Shown here piece by piece: positions 55,477 to 63,171 of a stretch of DNA of 64,000 bases. The position numbers and the translations under genes are program-made. The stretch covers positions 82,189-146,188 of the IMG/VR virus record IMGVR_UViG_3300030104_002421, one strand, 5' to 3'. The notes beneath the pieces were generated by a model. That model worked only from the letters and a program-made list of their open reading frames with translations. It had not been told where the DNA came from and did not search any database. How positions within the stretch are numbered: position 1 is the first letter of the stretch; each line of letters starts with the position of its first letter. This DNA is from a virus.

Positions 55477-55671
55477 ATGGAACAAACAATTGAAAATTTT
55501 GAGGGTACAAAGATAGTGAATGTAGAGGGAAATAGTAGTATGGGTGATGTACAAGCAGGTATAGAATTTATTTACCACATGCGTGAACATTTAGTAGATG
55601 TAGGCGTGGCAACAATCTATTTGTTTGCCTGTTACGCATTATATCTATGGTTAAAGAAAGTGATTAAGTAA
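55477..55671 (+). CDS. Small membrane protein of the baseplate operon
   Basis: 64 residues. A soluble N-terminus ending DVQAGIEFIYHMREHLVDVG and a transmembrane helix VATIYLFACYALYLWLKKVI. It begins one base after gp48 and overlaps gp53 by one base. Function unknown. Confidence 0.5.
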   Translation: MEQTIENFEGTKIVNVEGNSSMGDVQAGIEFIYHMREHLVDVGVATIYLFACYALYLWLKKVIK

Positions 55672-56177
55672 TGTACTTTGATAAATTTCCACTATACGAA
55701 TATGATATCACGGCAAATCAGAATAGAACACTTATAACAGATATTTTACGCCGTGTCAACCTAAAAGCGAATGTAAGAGCGAATACTTTGGTATTTGATG
55801 AATACAATGTGCAAGATGGTGATACGCCAGATATCGTAGCGACAAAATATTATGAGAATCCAGAGTATCATTGGATCATAGTAACAATAAACAATATACG
55901 AAACAGACACGATTGGCCTATGGATCAAGTTGCATTAAGTAATTATGTAGAAGATAAGTACACAAATCCAGACGCTGCTCACCATTATGAACTGGCACAG
56001 ACAAGTGGTGATACAACAATTCTATTGACGGTCGCAAGTGATACCGTGGGTGCGACTGCCGTAACCAATTACGAGTATGAACAGACACTTAACGATAAGA
56101 AAAGAAGAATACGCCTACTTGATAGAGGTTATGTGGCGCAATTTAGAAACGAGTTTGAGAAATTAATCCAGAGGTAG
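55671..56177 (+). CDS. 53: Baseplate wedge protein gp53-like
   Basis: 168 residues. MYFDKFPLYEYDITANQNRT then DILRRVNLKANVRANTLVFD and DEYNVQDGDTPDIVATKYYE with YENPEYHWIIVTINNIRNRH, the LysM-like pattern of T4 gp53 (gp53 joins wedges to the hub). Just upstream of gp27. Confidence 0.85.
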   Translation: MYFDKFPLYEYDITANQNRTLITDILRRVNLKANVRANTLVFDEYNVQDGDTPDIVATKYYENPEYHWIIVTINNIRNRHDWPMDQVALSNYVEDKYTNPDAAHHYELAQTSGDTTILLTVASDTVGATAVTNYEYEQTLNDKKRRIRLLDRGYVAQFRNEFEKLIQR

Positions 56178-56180
56178 ACC

Positions 56181-57545
56181 ATGCAATTTGCAGGTGATTA
56201 TAAATTAGACAATGTAATTGTTCATAGTGCGTCAGGTTCTATTGACATCAAAGACTTATTACTAGAGTTGAATGTATATGAGAGTATTCATTCATCAAAT
56301 CTCTATGGTAATATTACCATGATGGATAGTGCCAATCATGTACAAAACATGCCTATCATTGGACAAGAAGATATAGAGTTTACTGTACAGACAGACGAAG
56401 ACACAGGCACCTTAGATTTTACAACATTTAGAGGTCGTATATACAAAGTCAATAACATGGTGCGTACGGAAGAACGACAACAAGTCTATACTATGCATTT
56501 TTGCAGTAAAGAGACAATGACCAATCAGCGTGCCAGAGTAAAGAGTGCTTATGAAGGTAGTGGTGATGAGATAGTATCAAAAATTTTTAGAGATGTACTG
56601 AAAACAAACAAATTTTTCAATGTAGAACCATCTGACCTCAAGGTAAAAGTTGTAGGCAATAACATGAAACCATTTGATTTTATCAACATGGTGCGTGATA
56701 GATGTAGAAGTACGATATTTGACGGCTCAGGGTATCTATTCTTTGAGAATAATGCAGGGTTTCATTTTAGAAGTTACGAGAGTTTATCAAATAATGCGAG
56801 TGGTCCATTAGAACCTGTAGAGAGATTTTTTGTACAACCACAAAGCCGTGATGTAACACTTGAAAAAGATATGCAATCCGTAATAGAATACCGTATTACA
56901 AAGAACCAAGATGTATTGGCTGCGTCAGTATCAGGTCTCCTTGCGAGTACACATTTTGTCTATGATTTACATACAAAATCCTATGTAAAGATAGAGAATG
57001 ACTATAACAACATGTTTGAAAATGGCGAACATACAGACGAATTTCCATTGTTTACGAATATGCCAGAAGAAGAAGGCGAGGCTAAGTCTATGTTTGATTT
57101 CCGTGAGCAACGAATAGATGTCTCTACCAGAGATACCGCATTACATACACAAAGCGCTACAGACGAAAGAAACTATAATAACCACAGTAATCAGAAACAA
57201 TTACGAAACATGATAAAACTATCCCATGACCAGTTAGTGGCAAAAGTTACCGTACCTGGTAATAGTAATCTAGCTGCAGGAGATGTTATAGAACTCCATG
57301 TGCCGAGTTATGAACCTATCAATCCAGGTGATACGAGAGTCCATGACGCTTTCCTTTCTGGTCGATGGATTATCACAAATCTTGTACATGAAATCAACAG
57401 TACACGATACACTTGCACCTTTGATTGTGTAAAAGATGGTGTTTCCGCCGAGTATGAGACTAGCGACAGTACAATCGCAAGTGAAACAAACTACGAAGAA
57501 CCACGAGGTGGCGAAGTTATCGTTGGCGATGAGGACCTAGCATAA
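56181..57545 (+). CDS. 27: Baseplate hub protein gp27-like
   Basis: 454 residues, longer than T4 gp27 (391). LDNVIVHSASGSIDIKDLLL and ELNVYESIHSSNLYGNITMM start the tail-hub domain, then GQEDIEFTVQTDEDTGTLDF and FRGRIYKVNNMVRTEERQQV; KDVLKTNKFFNVEPSDLKVK and MRDRCRSTIFDGSGYLFFEN follow, with VPGNSNLAAGDVIELHVPSY and RWIITNLVHEINSTRYTCTF in the second barrel-like domain. Forms the trimeric hub that binds gp5. C-terminal tail is acidic. Confidence 0.85.
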   Translation: MQFAGDYKLDNVIVHSASGSIDIKDLLLELNVYESIHSSNLYGNITMMDSANHVQNMPIIGQEDIEFTVQTDEDTGTLDFTTFRGRIYKVNNMVRTEERQQVYTMHFCSKETMTNQRARVKSAYEGSGDEIVSKIFRDVLKTNKFFNVEPSDLKVKVVGNNMKPFDFINMVRDRCRSTIFDGSGYLFFENNAGFHFRSYESLSNNASGPLEPVERFFVQPQSRDVTLEKDMQSVIEYRITKNQDVLAASVSGLLASTHFVYDLHTKSYVKIENDYNNMFENGEHTDEFPLFTNMPEEEGEAKSMFDFREQRIDVSTRDTALHTQSATDERNYNNHSNQKQLRNMIKLSHDQLVAKVTVPGNSNLAAGDVIELHVPSYEPINPGDTRVHDAFLSGRWIITNLVHEINSTRYTCTFDCVKDGVSAEYETSDSTIASETNYEEPRGGEVIVGDEDLA

Positions 57546-57832
57546 TGAGAGACCTTCCGTTCCGACATACAAACATCCAAGGCGTGGACAGGTATGAGAA
57601 TACTCTCCGCCTACATAGAGACGCCTCTATAGAATTAACGAGTGGAAACATCCGCCTATACACCTATGAGGCGAATGAGAGAGAACACAATATAGACATA
57701 AAGGACACCGTGATAATAAGAAATAAATCACCACGAATACACTATATAATATTAGAGAATAATATGGTGAGTCCTGTAGAGAAAACAGGTCCAAAAGAGT
57801 ATATTTTGACGAGTGAGAGACCATCATGCTAG
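57545..57832 (+). CDS. Small hub-region protein, unknown function
   Basis: 95 residues, beta-rich (LRLHRDASIELTSGNIRLYT, then DTVIIRNKSPRIHYIILENN). It sits between gp27 and gp5, where T4 keeps hub-assembly genes (gp28/gp51), but no identity is claimed. Overlaps gp27 by one base and the next gene by 7 nt. Confidence 0.5.
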   Translation: MRDLPFRHTNIQGVDRYENTLRLHRDASIELTSGNIRLYTYEANEREHNIDIKDTVIIRNKSPRIHYIILENNMVSPVEKTGPKEYILTSERPSC

Positions 57833-58023
57833 ACTGGATGCAGAATAGGATGAGAGTGTTGCGTGATGAAAAAGTGTATGATTTATATGAGGTTTTACAG
57901 AATAAATCTTTACAAAATTTACAAATGCCTAGTAAAGTTGTAAAGGTCGCAAAGGTGAAAAAGAATAACAAGTCTAGTCCAATAAAACTGGCAAGTTTAC
58001 GGACAAAAAAGGAAGATAAATGA
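57826..58023 (+). CDS. Small basic helical protein of the hub region
   Basis: 65 residues: a helical N-terminus (MLDWMQNRMRVLRDEKVYDL) and a Lys-rich, disordered C-terminus. Overlaps both neighbours by 7 and 4 nt. Possibly a hub assembly factor by position; no motif. Confidence 0.5.
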   Translation: MLDWMQNRMRVLRDEKVYDLYEVLQNKSLQNLQMPSKVVKVAKVKKNNKSSPIKLASLRTKKEDK

Positions 58024-59057
58024 ATTTTTTTATAGGAGTAATTGAAGACCGCAATGACCCAGAACAGCTAGGGCGTTTTCGTTGCCGTGTATTAGGGTTG
58101 CATACTGAGGATAAAGTGTTATTGCCTACAAGCGACCTGCCGTGGGCGACTGTGTTAATGCCTTCTGGTGGTAACTCTGGTCTAGGACAGACACCCCCTT
58201 TCTATGTACATGGTACTTGGGTCTATCTTACTTATAGAGATAAGGATAAACAGGAACCTATCATCCATGGAGCGCTAGCGGGCAAGCCAAGCCGTGTGGC
58301 AAACAAAGAGTTAGGATTCAATGACCCGGATGGCGTGTACCCTAAGCTGGCCAATGAGCCAGACACAAACGAGTTAGCCAGAGGGTCTCTCACAGCAGTC
58401 AACCCAGTCAATAGGAACAGTATTCGTATTACCGGTGTGGCAACGGCGGACTTTGATGGCATTGACGCTGAGAACAGCGCCTCAGGCAGTACCGTAGACC
58501 AATCAGCGGGGGGCAGTTGGGACATGCCTACCGTAGTGAGTGGCACCTACAAGCCGGAGTACCCATTCAACAAGGTCTTTGCGAGTGAGACCGGCCATGT
58601 CCTAGAGTTTGATGACACGGCAGACCAGAAGCGTCTCCACCTCAGTCATAGTGCAGGCTCCTACCTAGAGTACAGTAACGATGGCACCCTTGTGAGCCAT
58701 GTTATATCAGATAAGTATGATGTTGTCAACAGCAATCTCTATGTATCTGTAGGAGGCAATGAGGTTCACAGTACAGACGGCTCACTTAAAGTATTTGCCA
58801 ATAAGAGCTTGACAAGTGGCAACAATTATGATATAGAGGTTGGCGCAGGGGCGAACATCAACATCATGGTACGAAGCGGCGATATGAACATGCACATACT
58901 AGGCAATGTCAATCAAAGTATAGACGGCGATTTCAATGTGAGCTGCGATAACTTTACCATAGACGCTAGTAGAACGGCAAAGATAACAAGTAGAGATATG
59001 AAACTTGTTGGTAGTGATACCGTAGATGTAGATGGTGGGACTATAGACTTGAACTAG
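58020..59057 (+). CDS. 5: Central spike/hub gp5-like protein without a lysozyme domain
   Basis: 345 residues, much shorter than T4 gp5 (575). The N-terminal OB-fold is clear (MNFFIGVIEDRNDPEQLGRF, GRFRCRVLGLHTEDKVLLPT, then SDLPWATVLMPSGGNSGLGQ). The lysozyme core (E/D/T) of T4 gp5 is absent; instead a linker leads to a beta-helix-like C-terminus (GGNEVHSTDGSLKVFANKSL then NIEVGAGANINIMVRSGDMN type repeats) ending in VDGGTIDLN. Coding composition is visibly GC-richer (about half G+C) from 58040 to 58990 than neighbouring genes. Confidence 0.8.
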   Translation: MNFFIGVIEDRNDPEQLGRFRCRVLGLHTEDKVLLPTSDLPWATVLMPSGGNSGLGQTPPFYVHGTWVYLTYRDKDKQEPIIHGALAGKPSRVANKELGFNDPDGVYPKLANEPDTNELARGSLTAVNPVNRNSIRITGVATADFDGIDAENSASGSTVDQSAGGSWDMPTVVSGTYKPEYPFNKVFASETGHVLEFDDTADQKRLHLSHSAGSYLEYSNDGTLVSHVISDKYDVVNSNLYVSVGGNEVHSTDGSLKVFANKSLTSGNNYDIEVGAGANINIMVRSGDMNMHILGNVNQSIDGDFNVSCDNFTIDASRTAKITSRDMKLVGSDTVDVDGGTIDLN

Positions 59058-59144
59058 TCGTATCAAAAACTGGAGCGTAATGCTTAATCTATAAATGCAA
59101 TAGACATTTTTGGTATACAGCCCACACACTAAAACTGGAGCAAT

Positions 59145-59642
59145 GTGAAAGACTTAAAGACTATTATAGAATCCAATCTGTATAAAATTTCATCTCAACC
59201 CAAATGGGATAACGCCTACTTTCTACCTATTAAACAAGCGAGTACAAGTGATAAAGGTCGCTTTGGTCAATCTGTCTTTGTAGATATACTGACAGAAATA
59301 GGATACAATGCGGTCATAGAGAATAATGGCATAGGTGATTATGATGTAAAGATACGACAATTACCTACAAATATAAGAGTGGAAGTCAAAACAGCGACTA
59401 TAGATGTAGGAGGTTCTTTTCAGTTTAATTCTATTAAGAAAGGTAATTACATGTATGATTATGTATTTTGTTTAGGCATATCGTATAATGAGTTATATTA
59501 TGATTTTATATCAAAAGATTTTGTGGAGAAAACATTGACAACCAATATGACCACGGAAGGTGGTGGTTTCAAATATACGAGACGACTGGATAGACAATTG
59601 ACATTTGAGAATTTAGAAAACACATTAAATACATTCATATAA
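59145..59642 (+). CDS. PD-(D/E)XK-like endonuclease, unknown function
   Basis: 165 residues starting at GTG (TGGAGCAATGTG). NNGIGDYDVKIRQLPTNIRV then EVKTATIDVGGSFQFNSIKK gives D...ExK of the PD-(D/E)XK fold (Asp near 66, Glu/Lys near 84-86). Otherwise resembles restriction-like nucleases. It ends 2 nt before... and overlaps the late octamer ahead of the tRNA-like RNA. Two copies of ACTGGAGC occur in its 87-bp leader. Confidence 0.55.
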   Translation: MKDLKTIIESNLYKISSQPKWDNAYFLPIKQASTSDKGRFGQSVFVDILTEIGYNAVIENNGIGDYDVKIRQLPTNIRVEVKTATIDVGGSFQFNSIKKGNYMYDYVFCLGISYNELYYDFISKDFVEKTLTTNMTTEGGGFKYTRRLDRQLTFENLENTLNTFI

Positions 59643-59645
59643 ATA
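59638..59645 (+). promoter_or_regulatory. Late octamer whose +1 is the first base of the tRNA-like RNA
   Basis: TATAAATA, five bases (GAATT), then G 59651, the first base of the acceptor stem. The spacing matches the leaderless late sites exactly. Confidence 0.65.
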
Positions 59646-59650
59646 GAATT

Positions 59651-59744
59651 GCGGTCTTGGTGGAAAAAGGTAGACACGCCTTCTACTACGAATTGAAGGT
59701 GACTGAATAAGTTATTGTAGGATCATACCCTACAGACCGTACCA
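59651..59744 (+). tRNA. Class II tRNA-like RNA with an 11-nt anticodon loop
   Basis: Acceptor GCGGTCT/AGACCGT, D stem GTG/CAC with a GG-containing loop, anticodon-position stem CCTTC/GAAGG, an 11-nt loop TACTACGAATT where 7 is normal, a class II variable arm TGACT/AGTTA, T stem GTAGG/CCTAC with loop ATCATAC, then A and CCA. The D arm (GGTAGACAC) looks tRNA-Leu-like. T-loop positions 54 and 58 are A and T rather than T and A. A shifted 7-nt loop CTACGAA (anticodon ACG) is possible with a T-T mismatch. It may be a degenerate tRNA or a tRNA-mimic. Confidence 0.7.
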
Positions 59745-59746
59745 TA

Positions 59747-59793
59747 GAGAGGTGTGTAGTAAGACAGGAGGGACTTACTTCCCTCCGCCTCTC
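59747..59793 (+). other. Composite stem-loop after the tRNA-like RNA
   Basis: Outer stem GAGAGG/CCTCTC (59747-59752 with 59788-59793) and inner perfect stem GGAGGGA/TCCCTCC (59767-59773 with 59780-59786). No T run. It could terminate or stabilise the tRNA-like transcript. Confidence 0.55.
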
Positions 59794-59796
59794 ACA

Positions 59797-59804
59797 CATA
59801 AATA
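59797..59804 (+). promoter_or_regulatory. Late octamer, leaderless spacing (A-type carrier)
   Basis: CATAAATA, then GTGGC, then ATG at 59810. Predicted +1 is the A of the start codon. Confidence 0.7.
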
Positions 59805-59809
59805 GTGGC

Positions 59810-60118
59810 ATGATTACTCTTACAGATAACGCTTACGAACATCTACGAGACCTGAGGGACCATCATGGTATGAAGTATGTACGACTAGAGGTAACCTCTG
59901 GTGGTTGTGCTGGGTTTGAATATAAGTGGTCGTTTACGGATGATGAGGCAAGAGACGATAAAGTCTATGATGATGTTCTCATTGTGCATAAAATGTTTGA
60001 GTTATATTTAATGAATACAGAAATAGATTATACAAAAGATGATTTTAATGCTAATCTAACATTTAGTAATCCGGCTGCAAAGAGTAGTTGTGGATGTGGC
60101 ACATCTTTTTCAATATAG
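59810..60118 (+). CDS. A-type Fe-S carrier (IscA/SufA/HesB-like)
   Basis: 102 residues. VRLEVTSGGCAGFEYKWSFT places the first Cys in GGCAGF, and AAKSSCGCGTSFSI gives the CGC pair, the three-cysteine signature of A-type carriers. They deliver Fe-S clusters to client proteins; phage targets may be the radical SAM enzyme, or host proteins. It appears in many marine T4-like phages. Confidence 0.9.
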   Translation: MITLTDNAYEHLRDLRDHHGMKYVRLEVTSGGCAGFEYKWSFTDDEARDDKVYDDVLIVHKMFELYLMNTEIDYTKDDFNANLTFSNPAAKSSCGCGTSFSI

Positions 60119-60127
60119 GAGAATAAT

Positions 60128-60211
60128 ATGAGTTCAATGAGTGAAATAATTGCAAGAATAGAAGCATTAGAAAAACAAGTCAAAGAATTACAAGAACAAT
60201 TAGCGAAGTAA
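60128..60211 (+). CDS. 27-residue leucine-zipper micropeptide
   Basis: MSSMSEIIARIEALEKQVKE then LQEQLAK. Heptads of Leu/Ile make a short coiled coil. AGGAG lies 8 nt upstream. It ends one base before the carbamoyltransferase ATG. Confidence 0.5.
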   Translation: MSSMSEIIARIEALEKQVKELQEQLAK

Positions 60212-60212
60212 C

Positions 60213-61637
60213 ATGAAACTACTAGGTTTACGCCTATGTGACCATGATAGTAACATTTCATATTGGGATGGTACGAAGGTACACTATATCAAATCTGAAC
60301 GAATACATGGTATTAAACATCATGGTTATAACAGTAATGTGGACGAATGGGTTACGGATATTGAGAAACATATCTCAATTGACTGGCGTAACCTAGACGG
60401 TATTGGTTTATGTGGCGATAGTGAACGCTTTGGCGTCTCTGGTGATTGTAACTGGAAAAAAATCGACCCTCTCTATAAGGATATCGAAACGGTCTTCGTT
60501 GACCATCACTTTGCCCATGCGAAATCGTATTGGATGTTAGAGGATAAAAAAATAGATGTAGTGATAGATGGTTATGGTGATTTTGGGCGTAGTTATAGTG
60601 TTTACGAAGGCAATAAACGAATAGACCAAGGTAACAGTAGAACATTAGGTAGATGTTTAGATGAATTAGGGTTTAAGTTAGGGTTTAAAGGTCATATGTT
60701 AGATATGGCAGGTAAAGTTATGGCGTATGCCAAGACAGGTGTACCAAGTGAGGTACCCAATGTCGCCTTTGATGATATACAAAAACTCTTTGAAGACCAG
60801 ACTTTTCGTGGTGTGAATGATGTAGCGACAGCTCATGTTGCAAGTGAGAACGCCTTTTTATCTTATCTTACACAATTTGGTAAAGATATTTCATATTCAG
60901 GTGGTTGTGGTCAAAATTGTGTTATCAATGGCAAACTCAAATCAAAAATTCCTGGTTTACAAATAGGACCACATTGTCCTGATGACGGTCTTTCTCTTGG
61001 TGCTTTAAAAGTTATATCAGACCACATGAATAATAAAAATAAAGGATTCCCTGATGAAGAAATGAGTATAGAAAATTTTCCATTTATACAGGCAGATGAG
61101 GCACCTAAAACTACACCATCTATATCAACAATTCGTAAAGTATGTAATCTGTTAAAGAATGACAAAGTGGTTGCATGGTATCAAGGTCATGGTGAAATAG
61201 GACCAAGAGCGTTAGGTAATCGTAGTATATTGTATAGTGCAAGAGGGAGTAAAGAAAGAATAAACGAAATCAAACAAAGAGAAAACTTTAGACCTTTTGG
61301 TGCAAGTATATTAAATGGTTTTCAGGAAAAATATTTTCATTGTGATTTTGAAAGTCCATATATGTTGTATGTGGTACAAAACAAGACAAGAAATTTTCCT
61401 GCAATTACACATAACGATAACTCTACACGAATACATACTGTTAAGTCAAGTCAAAATGCCGTCTTTCATACCTTGTTAACAGAATATGTTATTACAACAG
61501 GTGTACCTATGTTATTAAATACAAGTTTAAATATAAATGGCAAACCTATTGCCTCAACAATCGCTGAGGCGGAACGCCTATATAATACAACAAGCATTGA
61601 CGCTTTGTGTGTTGGAGATAGATTATGGATAAAATAA
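60213..61637 (+). CDS. NodU/TobZ-type carbamoyltransferase
   Basis: 474 residues. The ASKHA-like N-terminal domain has VFVDHHFAHAKSYWMLEDKK (HHxxHA metal motif), VVIDGYGDFGRSYSVYEGNK and YSGGCGQNCVINGKL (GGxxxNxxxN). The C-terminal YrdC-like part has WYQGHGEIGPRALGNRSILY (GRxExGPRALGxRS) and LLNTSLNINGKPIASTIAEA. NodU proteins carbamoylate sugars or antibiotics using carbamoyl phosphate and ATP. Here the acceptor could be a phage glycan. It ends overlapping the next gene by 13 nt. Confidence 0.9.
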   Translation: MKLLGLRLCDHDSNISYWDGTKVHYIKSERIHGIKHHGYNSNVDEWVTDIEKHISIDWRNLDGIGLCGDSERFGVSGDCNWKKIDPLYKDIETVFVDHHFAHAKSYWMLEDKKIDVVIDGYGDFGRSYSVYEGNKRIDQGNSRTLGRCLDELGFKLGFKGHMLDMAGKVMAYAKTGVPSEVPNVAFDDIQKLFEDQTFRGVNDVATAHVASENAFLSYLTQFGKDISYSGGCGQNCVINGKLKSKIPGLQIGPHCPDDGLSLGALKVISDHMNNKNKGFPDEEMSIENFPFIQADEAPKTTPSISTIRKVCNLLKNDKVVAWYQGHGEIGPRALGNRSILYSARGSKERINEIKQRENFRPFGASILNGFQEKYFHCDFESPYMLYVVQNKTRNFPAITHNDNSTRIHTVKSSQNAVFHTLLTEYVITTGVPMLLNTSLNINGKPIASTIAEAERLYNTTSIDALCVGDRLWIK

Positions 61638-61825
61638 AAAATTTTAAAATATTTACAAATGCAAATAAATTATTTGATGGACTTAAAGTTGCCATTAATG
61701 TAAGTGAAGTAGATTGTATATATGAAGATGTACTTGATGGACCAAATACAAGACTTTGGTCACCAAATAATGAATGGTCAGTAAAAGAAGACTTTGATAC
61801 TGTTATGAAAATTATAAACGAATGA
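61625..61825 (+). CDS. Small protein, unknown function
   Basis: 66 residues, mixed charge, with LFDGLKVAINVSEVDCIYED and GPNTRLWSPNNEWSVKEDFD. No domain recognised. Overlaps its neighbours by 13 and 4 nt, so coupled to the carbamoyltransferase and oxygenase genes. Confidence 0.45.
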   Translation: MDKIKNFKIFTNANKLFDGLKVAINVSEVDCIYEDVLDGPNTRLWSPNNEWSVKEDFDTVMKIINE

Positions 61826-62493
61826 ATTATTTTCCTACAACGATAATAGATAATTTTTTACCAGACCCAAAATGGGTAAGAGACTTTGCCCTATCTGATA
61901 AAATAGAATGGCATACTGATGAGAAAGGTATGTGGCCGGGCGAAAGGTCTCAAATGTTATTTGAAGTAGATAACAATTTGTTTCAGTTTATTATGCAACG
62001 ATACTTTACACATTTTTATTCACCTGATGATTTAGATAAAGTTTCGTTTACGGCACGGATGCAGTTTCAAAAAATAAATGCAAGTTATGATAAGGGTTGG
62101 GTACATAATGACCATCCTTTTATTTCTACATTTATTTTATATCTTACACCTAACGCCAATCCAAAAAGTGGTACAGGTTTATATTCGCCAAAAAATTTAC
62201 AAAGTGGTGTTAAACACATAACAAAAAAGATAGACGCTTATATAGCAGGAGAGAGCGCAGAGCAATATAGAGTTGACCACAATGCACAATTCATTCAAAA
62301 TACTTTTGTGTCAAATGTTTATAACAGACTAGTAAGTTTTGATAGTTCATTGTGGCATGGTGTCGAAGATTTTAAAAATGATGAAGACAGATTAACATTG
62401 GTTATGTTTTTACAAGACTTAGCAGGACCGGCAACAACAATACAACGAGCAAGAGCGTTGCCGTTTATGAGAGATGTTTCAGGTAATAAATGA
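61822..62493 (+). CDS. 2-oxoglutarate/Fe(II) oxygenase-like protein
   Basis: 223 residues. SYDKGWVHNDHPFISTFILY at about 90-109 carries HxD (His-Asn-Asp), and VSFDSSLWHGVEDFKNDEDR gives the distal His (about 179) with LTLVMFLQD following. MWPGERSQMLF at about 34-44 marks a subgroup differing from the TIGR02466-type relatives. Overlaps neighbours by 4 nt. Confidence 0.6.
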   Translation: MNYFPTTIIDNFLPDPKWVRDFALSDKIEWHTDEKGMWPGERSQMLFEVDNNLFQFIMQRYFTHFYSPDDLDKVSFTARMQFQKINASYDKGWVHNDHPFISTFILYLTPNANPKSGTGLYSPKNLQSGVKHITKKIDAYIAGESAEQYRVDHNAQFIQNTFVSNVYNRLVSFDSSLWHGVEDFKNDEDRLTLVMFLQDLAGPATTIQRARALPFMRDVSGNK

Positions 62494-63083
62494 GAGACGC
62501 TTGGTTAAGAAACCATTTTAGTATTCCTGTTGTTGAAACTTTTTTGAATGTTAATACAGAGCAAATGGCAAATGACATATACGAACACAGTAAAAATAAT
62601 AAAGGTATGTCAAAGAGTAATGAAGGTGGTTATCAATCAGATAATATTAAACATGCTGATACTACGGAGTTTAAATCTTTTTATTCACAATTACAAGAAG
62701 AAGTAAATCGTTATGTGGAACATGTAAAGTGTCCACAACCAGATGATATATTCTCATGGTATAATATCAATGCATACAAAGATTATAACCAAGAACATTT
62801 ACACCCTGGTGCAATTGTTTCAGGTGTATTTTATGTTAAAGTGCCTGAAGATAGTGGCACATTTTCTTTTATACACCCAGCGGAAGATTATATAGATATG
62901 TTTTGGAATAATGCAAAACGGTCAGACGGTTTATTAAGAAAAAATAATTACAAAGGCACTAGATGGGAACTAGAACCTAAAGAAAAATTACTGATACTAT
63001 TTCCTAGTTGGTTAAAACATTATGTCAAACCTAACAACAATAAAACGGAAAAAAGAATTAGTATATCTTTTAACTACTACTAG
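62490..63083 (+). CDS. 2-oxoglutarate/Fe(II) oxygenase-like protein (TIGR02466-type)
   Basis: 197 residues. DYNQEHLHPGAIVSGVFYVK at about 97-116 supplies the proximal His pair, KEKLLILFPSWLKHYVKPNN gives the distal His and KRISISFNYY the Arg. The N-terminus has FSIPVVETFLN typical of the family. It ends the operon; a weak promoter follows. Confidence 0.75.
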   Translation: MRDAWLRNHFSIPVVETFLNVNTEQMANDIYEHSKNNKGMSKSNEGGYQSDNIKHADTTEFKSFYSQLQEEVNRYVEHVKCPQPDDIFSWYNINAYKDYNQEHLHPGAIVSGVFYVKVPEDSGTFSFIHPAEDYIDMFWNNAKRSDGLLRKNNYKGTRWELEPKEKLLILFPSWLKHYVKPNNNKTEKRISISFNYY

Positions 63084-63113
63084 ATATTGTGTCTAAAATT
63101 TATTTACACATAT

Positions 63114-63142
63114 TTGTAAAATCCTCGTTTTTGGAGTATATA
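63114..63142 (+). promoter_or_regulatory. Sigma70-like promoter candidate
   Basis: TTGTAA, 17-bp spacer, TATATA. The CGTTTTTGGAGTATATA stretch resembles CTGTTTTTAGTCTATAG in regulatory cassette 2. Lies between two operons; predicted +1 near 63149. Confidence 0.5.
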
Positions 63143-63171
63143 TAGTATGCTGCCTTTTCAGACCTAAACCT

